NCBI GenBank assembly: GCA_963662175.1 | Contig: OY759214.1 | Span: 97,550,115 to 97,614,114, forward strand | Direction of reading: 5' to 3' | Source: Aradus depressus | Lineage: Eukaryota > Arthropoda > Insecta > Hemiptera > Aradidae | DNA length: 64,000 nucleotides | Shown here: positions 54,863 to 64,000 of the stretch, piece by piece | Position numbering within the stretch: position 1 is the stretch's first letter | How the letters are laid out: every line of letters begins with the position of its first letter | The notes under the pieces: model-generated | The model's input: the letters and a program-made list of their open reading frames with translations, nothing else | Database searches by the model: none | Told to the model about the DNA's origin: nothing | Program-made: the position numbers and the translations under genes

Positions 54863-54959
54863 GTAAATCCCTGAGATATAACTGGAGATCTCATGAAAAT
54901 CAGGAGAAATGTATTATTTTCCATTGGTTGTAATAATTTTTATCCATATATTGACTTTT

Positions 54960-55189
54960 GAGGGCACCGGTAGCTCAGAGGTAGCGTGATAGCCTAGCAA
55001 ACTCGTTCGAAACCCGGTCGATGTCAAGAACTTGTTTAAGACGCTTTCCCTAGGTGAATAAACGTAGGTAGGCAAAATTTAGGACTCCCACAGTAGAGTC
55101 AGGCCCATGTCCAGTAGAGCGACGAAAGAGCCCTCTGGTAGTAGTCGATATTTAGTTCTAGCCCTGGCGTGAACCACAATAATTAACTA
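54960..55189 (+). mobile_element. SINE family S with intact promoter boxes and body deletion
   Basis: A box TAGCTCAGAGG and B box CGTTCGAAACC are both good. The region between B box and GTAGGCAAAATTTAGGACTC is shortened and lacks CCGTCCTTCGG. Confidence 0.87.
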
Positions 55190-55744
55190 TAACTTTATTT
55201 TATAACCAAGTCAGAGGTGGTAGTCACATGAGCTAGCTTCGTGTTATAAAGCTATTGGTTCCCATTAATTACATACTACTCTGAAGGGTTGAAACCAGAC
55301 AAGAAGGTAACACGAAACCCGGAGGTCTTCCCTCTGTAACAATATTAGTTCTTGTTTCCGATAGATGAGAGAGAATCTTCTAGACAGAGGTCGAATGAAA
55401 CAACAAGAGCTACCGTTACAGAGAAGTGGGGACGCGTGGCCTATGGAAGGTTTTTTACGGTTTTCTTCTCATTAACGGCCACTTGAGATCTTTCGACATC
55501 TTAATGTTTAACGAACTAGGATATAGACGCTAACCAGACTTCATTCCCCCCCCCCCCCCCCCCCAAAAAAAGTCTCCAAAACTCGGCTTTAAGTAAAACA
55601 AAAAAACTTGTATATTCAGATTATCAAATAAATATGGTCGTTCGGTTGATAGGTGTTCGGATAATTGATGCTCTATTTTACCATTTTATATTAAATACAC
55701 TTCAATATTGAGTTGAAAATAAATAAGAAAATGTCAGAGAAAGT
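55190..55744. other. Unassigned sequence with C-run
   Basis: C-run at 55545-55564 followed by an A-run. No gene or repeat recognised. Confidence 0.4.
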
Positions 55745-56910
55745 GCTCATCATTACGAATTAATCACCTAAATATTCGCTTTGTCTCCAAAAACCAATCA
55801 ACGGTTTCGGCTGGAAATCACTTTCATAGGGATTATGAATTCTCATACTAAATTTTTTGTCGATACATTTATTACAACGGTAGAGCTTTTGAGACGCGTA
55901 CCCTCTCATTCACCCCTATGTTTCGTTCTTATGTTATTATGAATGTAAATTATAAAATTTCATACCGATAGATTTGTTACTTCGGCAGTTACTGGGATTG
56001 TTCCTCTTTTCTTCTGTCGATTTGGTTGAAGATCAACAGGCGTCGTCCTCTTGGAATTTTGGATACAGAAATGAAATTTTGTTATCATATATTCATTCTA
56101 CGGTATAAGTTATAGTATTCACAAAAACACAGTCAGGAGTTACTTCCCCAGCAAGTAGAAGTATAGAAGAAGTTATATAATCGGTCAGTATTGAGATGTG
56201 GAATTTTCACACAACCATTTCATGTTTTCCGATTCCCTGATACCAAAAATTTTAAAAAAAATGTCCTATCGGTGTGTTTGATGACTTCTATCAACTGAAA
56301 ATACTCTCCATCCCTCCTCTCAATTTCATTTTATATTGACATTATTGGGCATAAAAAAGTCATAGTCAGAATTACGCTACGGAATGAAACAAAGAAAACC
56401 GCTGACTTCATAACCTACTGATTTTCAGCCGAATTGGCCGAAGGGAAGGGAGAAATTAATAGGGACTTAACCCAGAAGCTTTAATAACTTCATTAATTTA
56501 TCGATATGAAATTTTATATTTAAATTCAAAACCCATAAAGACTACACATATTCATTTTCATCGAAATTGGCCGATGGAAACGGGAGAGGGGTACAACTCA
56601 AAAACCCTAATAAAGTTGATTTTGTCTGGCATTTTTTCCAGAGGTGTTTTCGATTTTTGACAATATTTTGGGACACATTCAAGTCAAGGTTCATAGTCCC
56701 GAAAGTGTCCCAAAATATTATCAAAAATGAAAAAAGAAGATACCTCTGAAGAAATGCCGGAAAAAATCAACATTTCAACATCCCAAGGAAGTTTAAGAAA
56801 CACAAACCTTAATAACTGCCGTTATAATGAATATATATTCACACAAAATTTAGTGTGAGGATTCAGAAGCTCTTATGTAAGTCAACTATCGATTTTTAGC
56901 CCTTAGCGTA
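55745..56910. repeat. H family, minus and plus copies back to back
   Basis: 55745-56130 is minus-oriented. 56140-56910 is plus-oriented, starting at ACTTCCCCAGC (56146) and reaching GATTCAGAAGCTCTTATGTA AGTC. The plus copy is interrupted by a hairpin element at 56615-56771. Another left-end scrap (CTATACTTTGTATTGAGTGC GGAAGTAAAA) is at 56990-57017. Confidence 0.75.
56615..56771. repeat. Hairpin element (62-67 bp arms) inserted in H
   Basis: Arms 56615-56676 and 56705-56771 pair with some mismatches and one small bulge around a 28-base loop. The stem base is GTTGAT/ATCAAC and the top GACAC/GTGTC. Overlapping opposite frames of 60 codons are products of the palindrome. Confidence 0.88.
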
Positions 56911-57017
56911 ATTGACCCCGTGATTCTATGACGACTTTTTTTTTTATTCTTCTTTGAAATGAGGGAGGTGAGAAGACATTTTTCATACTCTATACTTTGT
57001 ATTGAGTGCGGAAGTAA

Positions 57018-57579
57018 AAATAAAACAGAAATCCTGCTAGAAGGAGTTGCGTGATGTTTTGTGGGAAGATCACTCCACAGACTCCCAAAACCCAAATTCT
57101 TCCTTCATCTTCCTCTATCGCTACGTTGTCATTATCACGTCGCAGCATCTCCAACCTTTAATTATACAAATTACCAGATTGTCGGCTTGACTGACTGACT
57201 TTGTGTAAGATGACGTGAGACCTCCTCAGAGGTGCAGAGGTCGGCCAGCTCCGTCACACATGTTCGCGAAGTGTGGTCCTCGCCTTCTCCAACCTATTTG
57301 ACAAATGTTCCATCCCCAACACGTGCCGGACCTGTCTCACACTTCCTCTCTTGTTTCCGTTCCTTCAGTCAAGTTATCCCCCACCTAGGGGATGAATCCT
57401 CCCCCACTTCTCAACAAAACCATATGAGCCTGTTTTTCTAGTCTTAATTGAATTCTGACTTCCTGCCAAACACCCACATCTTATAACAATAATATATATT
57501 TCTGTTAAATCGTAAAACATGGCAAATGGATACGTCATTCAATATAGCTTATAAATTATACCTTCTGAGAATTCATATA
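57018..57579. other. Unassigned, partly less AT-rich
   Basis: 57180-57440 has more even composition with a plus frame of 69 codons but no recognised motif. Confidence 0.35.
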
Positions 57580-57700
57580 CAGTAAAACTTCTCTTTACGG
57601 ACAATTTAACCCAGGCCGAAGTATTTTTACCCCCCTAACGGACGCGGACAACAAATTTTTCGTCATCAAGAGATAAATGCAAAGTCCTCTCCTAAGCGGA
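57580..57700 (+). mobile_element. Tigger-type 5' end fragment
   Basis: TA then CAGTAAAACTTCTCTTTACG GACAATTT, with further GGACG/GGACAAC pieces as in the 6.8-kb element. The right end is missing. Confidence 0.55.
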
Positions 57701-57715
57701 GACATTTACAAAGCA

Positions 57716-57765
57716 TGAGCTCGACTCTACTGTGGGAGTCCTAAATTTTGCTCTACTACAAACTT
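57716..57765 (-). mobile_element. SINE family S scrap
   Basis: CATGAGCTCGACTCTACTGT GGGAGTCCTAAATTTTGC only. Confidence 0.7.
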
Positions 57766-58241
57766 TCCTCACTAGCGTAATCGAAACTTGATGCATTTTT
57801 CAGAGTTAAACACAAAAAATCTGGGTATCCAGGAAATTATTCTCAATTAATTCTACGAATTATTCTCAATTAATTCTACGAATACTTGACTTTTTGTCTT
57901 CTTCGCCTTGGTAATTGGAAATATTTTGTGATATAGAGAACACTTAGGATCAATGATAAAAAAAAGTACCAAAGTACTTAAAAATAAATGAGCAATGTAC
58001 ATATTTCATTATTAAGTTGATTAAATTGACTTTCAGCAAACCAGAAGTCCGTTTTTTTTTTTTTTTCTACTAATTAAGATACAGCGAAAATACAGATAAA
58101 GCTGCTCTTGGAGGACCGCTAAGAGGATTATATTCAAAGCTGAAAATATGTCCTTTTTGTCATCTGTTCGGAAAAATAAATAATGTTAAATAAAGGAATT
58201 CTGGAAATATACAACAAAGACACCATTTTATTATATAAATT
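57766..58241. other. AT-rich sequence with short duplication
   Basis: TTATTCTCAATTAATTCTAC GAA occurs twice in tandem at 57838-57883. Nothing else. Confidence 0.5.
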
Positions 58242-58400
58242 ACTAGCTAAACCCGTCATGCGTTGCAATGGCTATTTTCGTAATTAAAAAAAAATTAAAA
58301 TTAAAAGTTGTCAAACCACTTATTAAAGCGTTCCAGTGATGTGTCAAACATAACCCATAAGTTTGAGCGCAGTAGCTTCGACAGTTTCGCATCCCGGACT
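58242..58400 (-). mobile_element. Helitron 3' end fragment
   Basis: ACTAGCTAAACCCGTCATGC GTTGCAATGGC is the inverse of a CTAGT-ended Helitron terminus with a GC-rich stem. The interior (TTGAGCGCAGTAGCTTCGAC AG) differs from the Helitron at 47.6 kb. Confidence 0.5.
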
Positions 58401-58419
58401 GACATTTATTAGGATATTT

Positions 58420-58930
58420 AAGTCGACACCCTTCTCTGGTCCCCCATTTCCCTCCGATTTCGCGGAAAATTAATAGGTGATGGGGTTTTATGAGGTCTGA
58501 TCTCCTCTTTCTCTTGAAATTAATACGCATCCTCCTTGAAGAGCTTTCAATTTACATATGAAATTTCATGTCAATACATTCATTATAACGGAAGTTTTTA
58601 TAGTTTTTCTGTTAAGCCCTAATCCTCTCTTCCCTTTGGTCTATTTGGCTGAAAATCTACAAGTGTCTTCATTAGAGGGTCCTTGTTACATATATACAAT
58701 TTCGAGTCGATACATTTGTTTTTCGGGAGTTATCGTGTTCATACTCACAAAGATAGTTTTTTTCTTTTTAATTTTGGAAACAGGAGGTCGGAAAACATGA
58801 AATTCTGTAAATCTGCATTCAAATTTTTTGCCGAGTGTTCTGAAAGTTCCTACTGCGCCTTATTAACCGTGTTATTGGATTAACTTACTAGGAAATACAT
58901 TTTTAGTTATTGGGTTAAAATTTTATTTAC
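58420..58930 (-). repeat. H family copy plus duplicated flank
   Basis: The H copy is 58420-58815. Its left flank (58824-58930: TTTTTTGCCGAGTGTTCTGA, CTGCGCCTTATTAACC, TTACTAGGAAATACATTTTT) recurs at 61541-61668 next to another H copy, so the pair was duplicated together. Confidence 0.75.
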
Positions 58931-59771
58931 AGTGTTGAATTTTACTATGCAATTGTACCCTAGGGATCGTGCTAATACTAAGCCAGTTATCAAAATTATT
59001 TGACGTTTGTTTATTTTGTAGTTAGGAATTTTGTCGTTTGTTATTTTGTCGTCGGATATTTTTGTATTAATTTTTTTAACGTTTGTTATTTTATCGTTTG
59101 ATTAGATATTTTGGATTTGATCATTGGACATGGAGTCTAAAAAATAAAGCATCTATCCATATTATTTATTTTCTATTTTGATTTACAAAATTGCAATGGC
59201 GTAATCCAATTATCATATTATGGTTTATCAGAAACAAATATTATTACTAGCTCGGAGCCAGTATACGTGTCTCAAGTTCTTGGTATTCTTATGCAAAAGA
59301 ACTAACTGAAGAGAGGCATTGAAGTCTAAAGAATCTTCTAGGGTTGCAGAAAAGAAAACAAAGAGATAAAGAGATCTGTTTAAAGAGACTGGAGGGGTGG
59401 TCTCCTGACCCAGATCCTCACCACGTGTCTGTCTCACATAAATCCTTATTATCCGGTGGAACGGCCGGCATCTGCAACTCATTCTGCCAGATCGCACGTA
59501 CCACTGGGGAGGACACACAGGACACAGCTGAGTTAGAGTGTCGGACCGTGCCAAAACAAACCTCTCATTAGACCCCTCAGACCGTGTCCTGCTGTGTCAT
59601 CTAATCAGTTCAACAGACCTTGCTGGAAAACAACCCTCTGCATTCTATACTTCTCCAGGTAGGACTCGCCGTTCACGTCTTCAAGGATTCCCCTACTAGT
59701 TCAACTTACTAAGAAGAATGACAGTCTCAATGTCCCGTCATTCGTCAAATCCGTTTCCGGTCTGTCCAGGT
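58931..59771. other. Unassigned; GC-richer frame at 59228-59571
   Basis: A 108-codon minus frame and a 75-codon plus frame overlap. The stretch 59380-59600 has even composition but no recognised domain. The rest is AT-rich with TTTGTCGTTTGTTATTTT-like repeats at 59010-59100. Confidence 0.3.
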
Positions 59772-59835
59772 TGTACTTCCCAGCTTAACGAATAATAGAG
59801 GAAGTTACGTAATCTATCAGAAAATTTACTTATGG
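59772..59835 (+). repeat. H family left-end scrap
   Basis: GTACTTCCCAGCTTAACGAA TAATAGAGGAAGTTACGTAA TC. Confidence 0.7.
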
Positions 59836-59947
59836 TTTCTGGTAAATATACAATTAAAAAAATGAATAAAAAATGAAAAGTGTATATTAAAATGTCAACT
59901 ACTTTCTTAATTAAAAGATACATTTATAATATATAATTTTACTTTCA

Positions 59948-60321
59948 TTTGTAAAAGATGTTAGAATTAATTAATATAATGTTCTTAGTGTTAAAAAGAG
60001 TTTGTAGTTAGTTATTGTGACTCATGCCCGGGCTTTAACTACCAGGTCATATCGCCTACTACCAGAGCGCTCTTTCGTCACTTTAGCCCGACTCTACTAT
60101 GGGAGTTCTAAATTTTGCCTACCCTAAATTAAAACATTTTGTATATAGTGTTATTAATAAAATAGAACAAATAATTTAATGTACCTAGTACATTAGATCA
60201 TTTGTTGTATTTTATTAATAAATTCAATGTTTTTATTTGACACGATTATAACACTATATATGTATACAAACTGTTTTTAACACTAACATTATATTAATTA
60301 ATTCTAACATCTGTTACAAAT
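59948..60321. mobile_element. Palindromic AT-rich MITE, split by a SINE
   Basis: The outer arms (59948-60006 and about 60262-60321) and inner arms (60151-60184 and 60188-60221, three-base loop) are complementary, so without the SINE the element is one near-perfect hairpin of about 250 bases. It has no coding capacity. It is probably a foldback or MITE; the family is not identified. Confidence 0.85.
60007..60130 (-). mobile_element. SINE family S, 5'-truncated, inserted in the MITE
   Basis: Tail half only. Flanked by AAAAAGAGTTTGTA (59993-60006) and AAAACATTTTGTA (60131-60143), a diverged target duplication of the MITE arm. Confidence 0.85.
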
Positions 60322-60380
60322 GACAATCGTAAAACATTGTTTCTTTACATTGAATGAAGTTACCCCTCTTGGGTATTTTA

Positions 60381-60690
60381 ATTAGTTATTTTGACTCATA
60401 TCCGGGCTTTAAATAGAAGGTCATATCGCCTACTACCAGAAAGCTCATTCGTCATTCTAATGGACATGAGGCCGACTCCAACTATGGTAGTCCTAAATTC
60501 TGTCTATTCTAAATTTTTATTCAACCAGGTTTTGGGTCTTTAACGAGTACCTACCTGACATCGTACAGGCTCGGGACCATCGCTTAACGTCCCATCCGAA
60601 GGTCGGGATGCTTGTGTTTATTTTACCTCCCAGATGAAATAAACTAAGGGCTTGGGCAAGCACGCATACAACTGAGCTACCGGCGCCCTC
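60381..60690 (-). mobile_element. SINE family S, nearly full length
   Basis: Ends on the minus strand with the head GGGCGCCGGTAGCTCAGTTG TATGCG (good A box). The B-box segment between head and body is deleted. Body and tail are complete. Confidence 0.9.
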
Positions 60691-61194
60691 AAATGGTTAT
60701 TATAGTAAATAGGTATTATATATAACAGCTTTAAAAATAATATTAATTAAAAAATATATTTATACTTCTTGACTTAAGGATATAAAAAATGATTTATTTT
60801 AAATCTGGTCGTAATCTTACCTGATAAGAAATATAAAATGAATTTTATTATCAATTCTGTTTGGCCGTTCACTATAAATCTAAAGCGGTATAGTATATAA
60901 ATTTAAAGATAAAATTAATTGTTTTAATGAATATTAAGATGTGCTGAGAAGGATTTTAATGGTTCATGTTGACTGGGGAGATAAAGAACTAATCAGAACG
61001 AATAACAAGAAGTAAACAATAATTTTCCAACGCTTGTGGCTATGCTAGTAAATTATTTTTTAAGAAAAGGCGATTATATCGCCACTATATAATCTTTTGT
61101 AATCACAGATTGTATCGAACAATTAATAGGAGGACCTGTATAAATATGAACAATAATAAGACAGATCCAACTTTGAAAAGGGATTGAAGAACAG
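60691..61194. other. AT-rich sequence
   Basis: Nothing recognised. Confidence 0.4.
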
Positions 61195-62400
61195 AGTATT
61201 GGGGAAGTTATGTAACGAGTCAGAAATTCTATGTGGAGTTTTCAACTGAATTTCGTTTTCCGACCTCCAGTCTCCAATCTTCTCTTTCCGTTTAAATTAA
61301 TAGCCCTAATTTTCTCTCCCCCTTTAGTCTATTTGGCTGAAAATTGTCAAAAGTATAAATATATATTATATACAATTTCGAGTCGATACATTTATTTTTC
61401 GGGAGTTATCATGTTCATACACACAAAGATAGTTTTTTCCTTTAATTTTTGAAAACAGGAAAACACGAAATTCTGTTGAAAATTCCGCATCCAATTTCTG
61501 ACCTATTCTAACTTCGCCTACTCTTTAATTTTTTTTTACTGGGCATTCAAATTTTTTACCGAGTGTTCTGAAATTTTCTACTGCGCCTTATTAACCGCCG
61601 TGTTATTGGATTAACTTACTAGGTAATACATTTTTAGTTATTGGGTTAAAATTGTATTTATTTTACCGTGTTCATACACACAAAGATAGTTTTTTTCTTT
61701 TAATTTTTGAAAACAGGAAAACATGATATTTTGTTGAAAATTCATCAAATTTCTGACCAATTACCTTACTTCCCCTATACACCATATAGCTGGGGAAGTA
61801 AAACTTTCTGTCTGTCTGTGTTCGTGTCTGTGAACACAATAACTCCCGATAGAATAAATGTATCGACACGAAATTTTATATGTGCATCCAGAACTCTGTA
61901 AGGACGAAACCTATAAATTTTCCGCCAAATCAGCCAAAGGAGAGAGGGGATTAAAGTGAGGCTACACAAGACTGTAATAACTGCCGTTATGATTGCATTG
62001 ACACGAAAGTTCATATGTAAATTCAAAGCTTTATAAAAGATGAAACCTATCAATTTTCAGTGAAATCAGCTGAAGGGAAGAGAAGTGTTCAAAAATTCCA
62101 ATAACTGTCTGTGTAATGTAGTATCGACATGAAATTTTATATTAAAATCCCAAAAAGATAGCAACAATTAATTTTTCATGGAATCAGCCGAGGGGAAGGA
62201 TATCAGAGAAAGAGGCTCGACGCTAATCCCCTAATAATTGTGTCTGTGTTTGTGTGTGGGTCTGTGAACACAACTCATGATAGAATGATTGAATCAAAAC
62301 GATATTTCATACATGTATCCAAAACCTTATGGACGACACCAATGGGTTTTCAGCAAAGTCTGCAAAAGGTCTCTAAACTCTAATAACAGCCATTCTAGTA
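61195..62400. repeat. H family cluster
   Basis: 61195-61290 left end (+). 61290-61535 minus core and left half. 61541-61668 flank shared with 58.8 kb. 61660-61800 minus left end with CCATATAGCTGGGGAAGTAA AA. 61800-62400 plus-oriented internal repeats (four markers of the ATGTATCGACACGAAATTTT type). Two CTGTCTGTCTGTG/TGTGTCTGTG segments are present. Confidence 0.78.
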
Positions 62401-62984
62401 AATGGATAGGATAGGATTTGGAGTTTAAGGACGCAAAACAGGAAAGGTCATCAGCGTCCAATATATTTGGCGTATCAAACTTCATGATTGGAAGAAAGAA
62501 AAAAAAGAGGACATCTGAGGCATGTGTACATACAAAGGTCCTTTGTGTGGCAAATCTGTATCTGCACAATTTCAAGGCTCCAATTCGATATTTGTTCATT
62601 ATTATTTTTTTCACATGGATACATCCTTACTAGTCAGTGGAAATAGATAAAATAATATTGAAAAAATAAAAATAAAACGAACTGCAACAATAACAATAAA
62701 TATAAGAATAAACAAACAGCAATAACAGTAAAAATATAAACACACGGGAATACATAAGCATATTTACAAAAACATGCATTCAACAGAATATACATATATA
62801 CTCATACACACATACCTCATATAGATATGAATAATAAGCAAAAAATAAATAAATATAGATAATAAATGTATATATAGGTAACCTAGTCTTCTTTTTTTTT
62901 TTTTTTACTTGTATTTTTTTTTATTTATTTTTTTTACTATTATTATTTATCCTTCTTCCTATTTTTTCAATTATTTTTTTATCT
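62401..62984. other. AT-rich sequence with poly-T/A and dinucleotide runs
   Basis: The frames at 62327-62633 on both strands are unsupported. 62640-62960 is almost purely A/T-rich simple sequence. Confidence 0.45.
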
Positions 62985-63391
62985 AGTAAATGTATCGACA
63001 TCAATTTTTTTTATTTAAATTCAAAACCCTATAAGCGCAGTACCTATTAATTTTCTGTTGAATCGGCCGAAGTGAAATGGGGCATCAGATGGGACCAACA
63101 CAAAAACCCAAAAAACTATGTATATAATGTATGTTATTGGCATAGCATTTAGTGAAGATTCAGAAGTCTCCATGTCAAGTATTGATTTTTATTAATTATA
63201 TACGCTTAATTAAATAGGGAAAGCGAAAATGTAAATTATTAATTGTCGCTGGGGAAGTACATTGTCAGCGATATACTGACAACATTTTCGAAATGTCGGA
63301 AATGAGGTCGTAAATATTCCGTTGTAAACTCATCATCTAATAACTAACAGATTACATAACCTCCCCTATACATCACTGAAGAAGTAAAATA
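62985..63391. repeat. H family, plus right half and minus left end
   Basis: 62985-63295 ends CGCTGGGGAAGTACATTGTC AGCGATATACTGACAAC. 63296-63391 ends ATTACATAACCTCCCCTATA CATCACTGAAGAAGTAAAAT. Confidence 0.72.
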
Positions 63392-63548
63392 TTTTAGAAT
63401 GAGAGAGTATTTGTTGTATAAATCAAGGATGAATGGCTTATCATCTCGGCTTATAACACTCCAGATACGATCAGTCGAAAAATAATATTTATATCTATAG
63501 GCGCTATCAATAATTAAATCTATTACAAATGATTGTAGTGTATTTGGT

Positions 63549-63767
63549 ATGAATGCTAAACGCTATCTTAAAAACAGAAAGAAAAAAATCATTCTCAGAA
63601 TTACTTGTCCGGTTGAAGGAGATGACCAGAAATCGCATAATTTATACACGCCTTCGAATAAATTGTTAGATGTTATCACTGGACATAGTTGTAATATCTT
63701 TAAAAAAAAAAGATTTATTATTTATGTGTTGGGAAAACGTCTGATTGAATTGAAATGTGATTTGTAA
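63549..63767 (+). CDS. Unrecognised 72-codon open frame
   Basis: ATG at 63549 to TAA at 63765-63767. The product is strongly basic: MNAKRYLKNRKKKIILRI, then a mixed middle, then FKKKRFIIYVLGKRLIEL. It has no motif I recognise. The codon pattern looks less random than most frames here and it is not in a known repeat. It could be a decayed piece of a mobile element or chance. Confidence 0.25.
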   Translation: MNAKRYLKNRKKKIILRITCPVEGDDQKSHNLYTPSNKLLDVITGHSCNIFKKKRFIIYVLGKRLIELKCDL

Positions 63768-63773
63768 AGTATT

Positions 63774-63989
63774 TTAGGATGAATGTGAGTATCTGGAACT
63801 CTCAGCAAAATTGATCGGATCTTCTAAACGTGAAGTCCAACTAACATCAATGGCGTAAACAAAGTGTGGCTCCGCGACGTTGAAGGTTGCAGCTGCTATG
63901 AGGAACTGTGGCGTCACGACGTATAGGAAGTAAGGCGTCAGGGCAGAAATGTGAATTATCGTGAGAACTAAGTGCGGACTGAAATACAA
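63774..63989 (-). other. Open frame over a degenerate short repeat at the right edge
   Basis: The 71-codon minus frame has recurring P-H/Q/Y-F-L/V motifs (TPYFLYV, TPQFLIA, EPHFVYA) spaced 11-12 residues, so the DNA is a diverged tandem repeat of about 36 bases. The window ends soon after, so its extent is unknown. Confidence 0.4.
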
Positions 63990-64000
63990 TATGCTACCTA

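Noticed and set aside
56542..56749. Two 60-codon genes on opposite strands
   Set aside because: Both arise from one palindromic hairpin element.

Overview
This is a nuclear genome window from an AT-rich, repeat-dense eukaryote, most likely an arthropod and probably an insect. Reasons: RNA-polymerase-III-type SINEs with A and B boxes, Tigger/pogo, mariner, PIF/Harbinger and Helitron DNA transposons, LINEs with an RNase H domain, a MADF exon with a consensus splice donor, and no bacterial operons. The species cannot be named from the sequence. I see no convincing host gene in the 64 kb. Almost everything recognisable is a mobile element or its debris, often nested. Layout: bases 3-2621 hold the only large intact gene, the 3' part of a protein-primed family B DNA polymerase of Polinton/Maverick/adintovirus type, running off the left edge. 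It is followed by about 2.5 kb of purine-rich decayed repeat (2860-5340) with one copia-like trace. 5.6-19.4 kb holds SINE fragments, a Tigger deletion derivative (6842-7723), a pogo-like element (11229-11929) with an internal hairpin, a 20-bp minisatellite and the first copies of two interspersed families. 19.6-43.3 kb is a mosaic of one very abundant family, here called H, interrupted by a 5'-truncated LINE, a PIF/Harbinger derivative carrying a MADF exon, a mariner remnant, SINEs, tandem repeats and several inverted repeats able to form hairpin RNAs. 43.8-46.1 kb is a larger LINE (reverse transcriptase plus RNase H, frameshifted). 47.65-49.86 kb is a textbook Helitron filled with G-rich tandem repeats. 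50-64 kb is again SINEs, H copies, hairpin elements and AT-rich sequence. Families named here: S, a tRNA-derived SINE of about 320 bp with more than 20 copies or pieces. H, a roughly 0.5-0.65 kb non-autonomous element with 12-bp inverted motifs TACTTCCCCAGC/GCTGGGGAAGTA near its ends, a small hairpin at each end and an internal repeat of about 140 bp; its architecture resembles Helentron-associated (DINE/HINE) elements. C, a second family whose end is built like that of H. D, a poorly defined repeat with three or so copies. E, a 620-bp repeat in two copies, one with a 46-residue reading frame. R, a repeat present at 43-46 kb and 54 kb. The genes do not cooperate in a pathway; the window is a layered record of insertions. 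Nesting gives relative ages: H elements are often the targets, and LINE, Helitron, E, hairpin elements and some SINEs landed later. All coordinates and similarities were read by eye; repeat boundaries are approximate to about 10 bases unless a target duplication is quoted.
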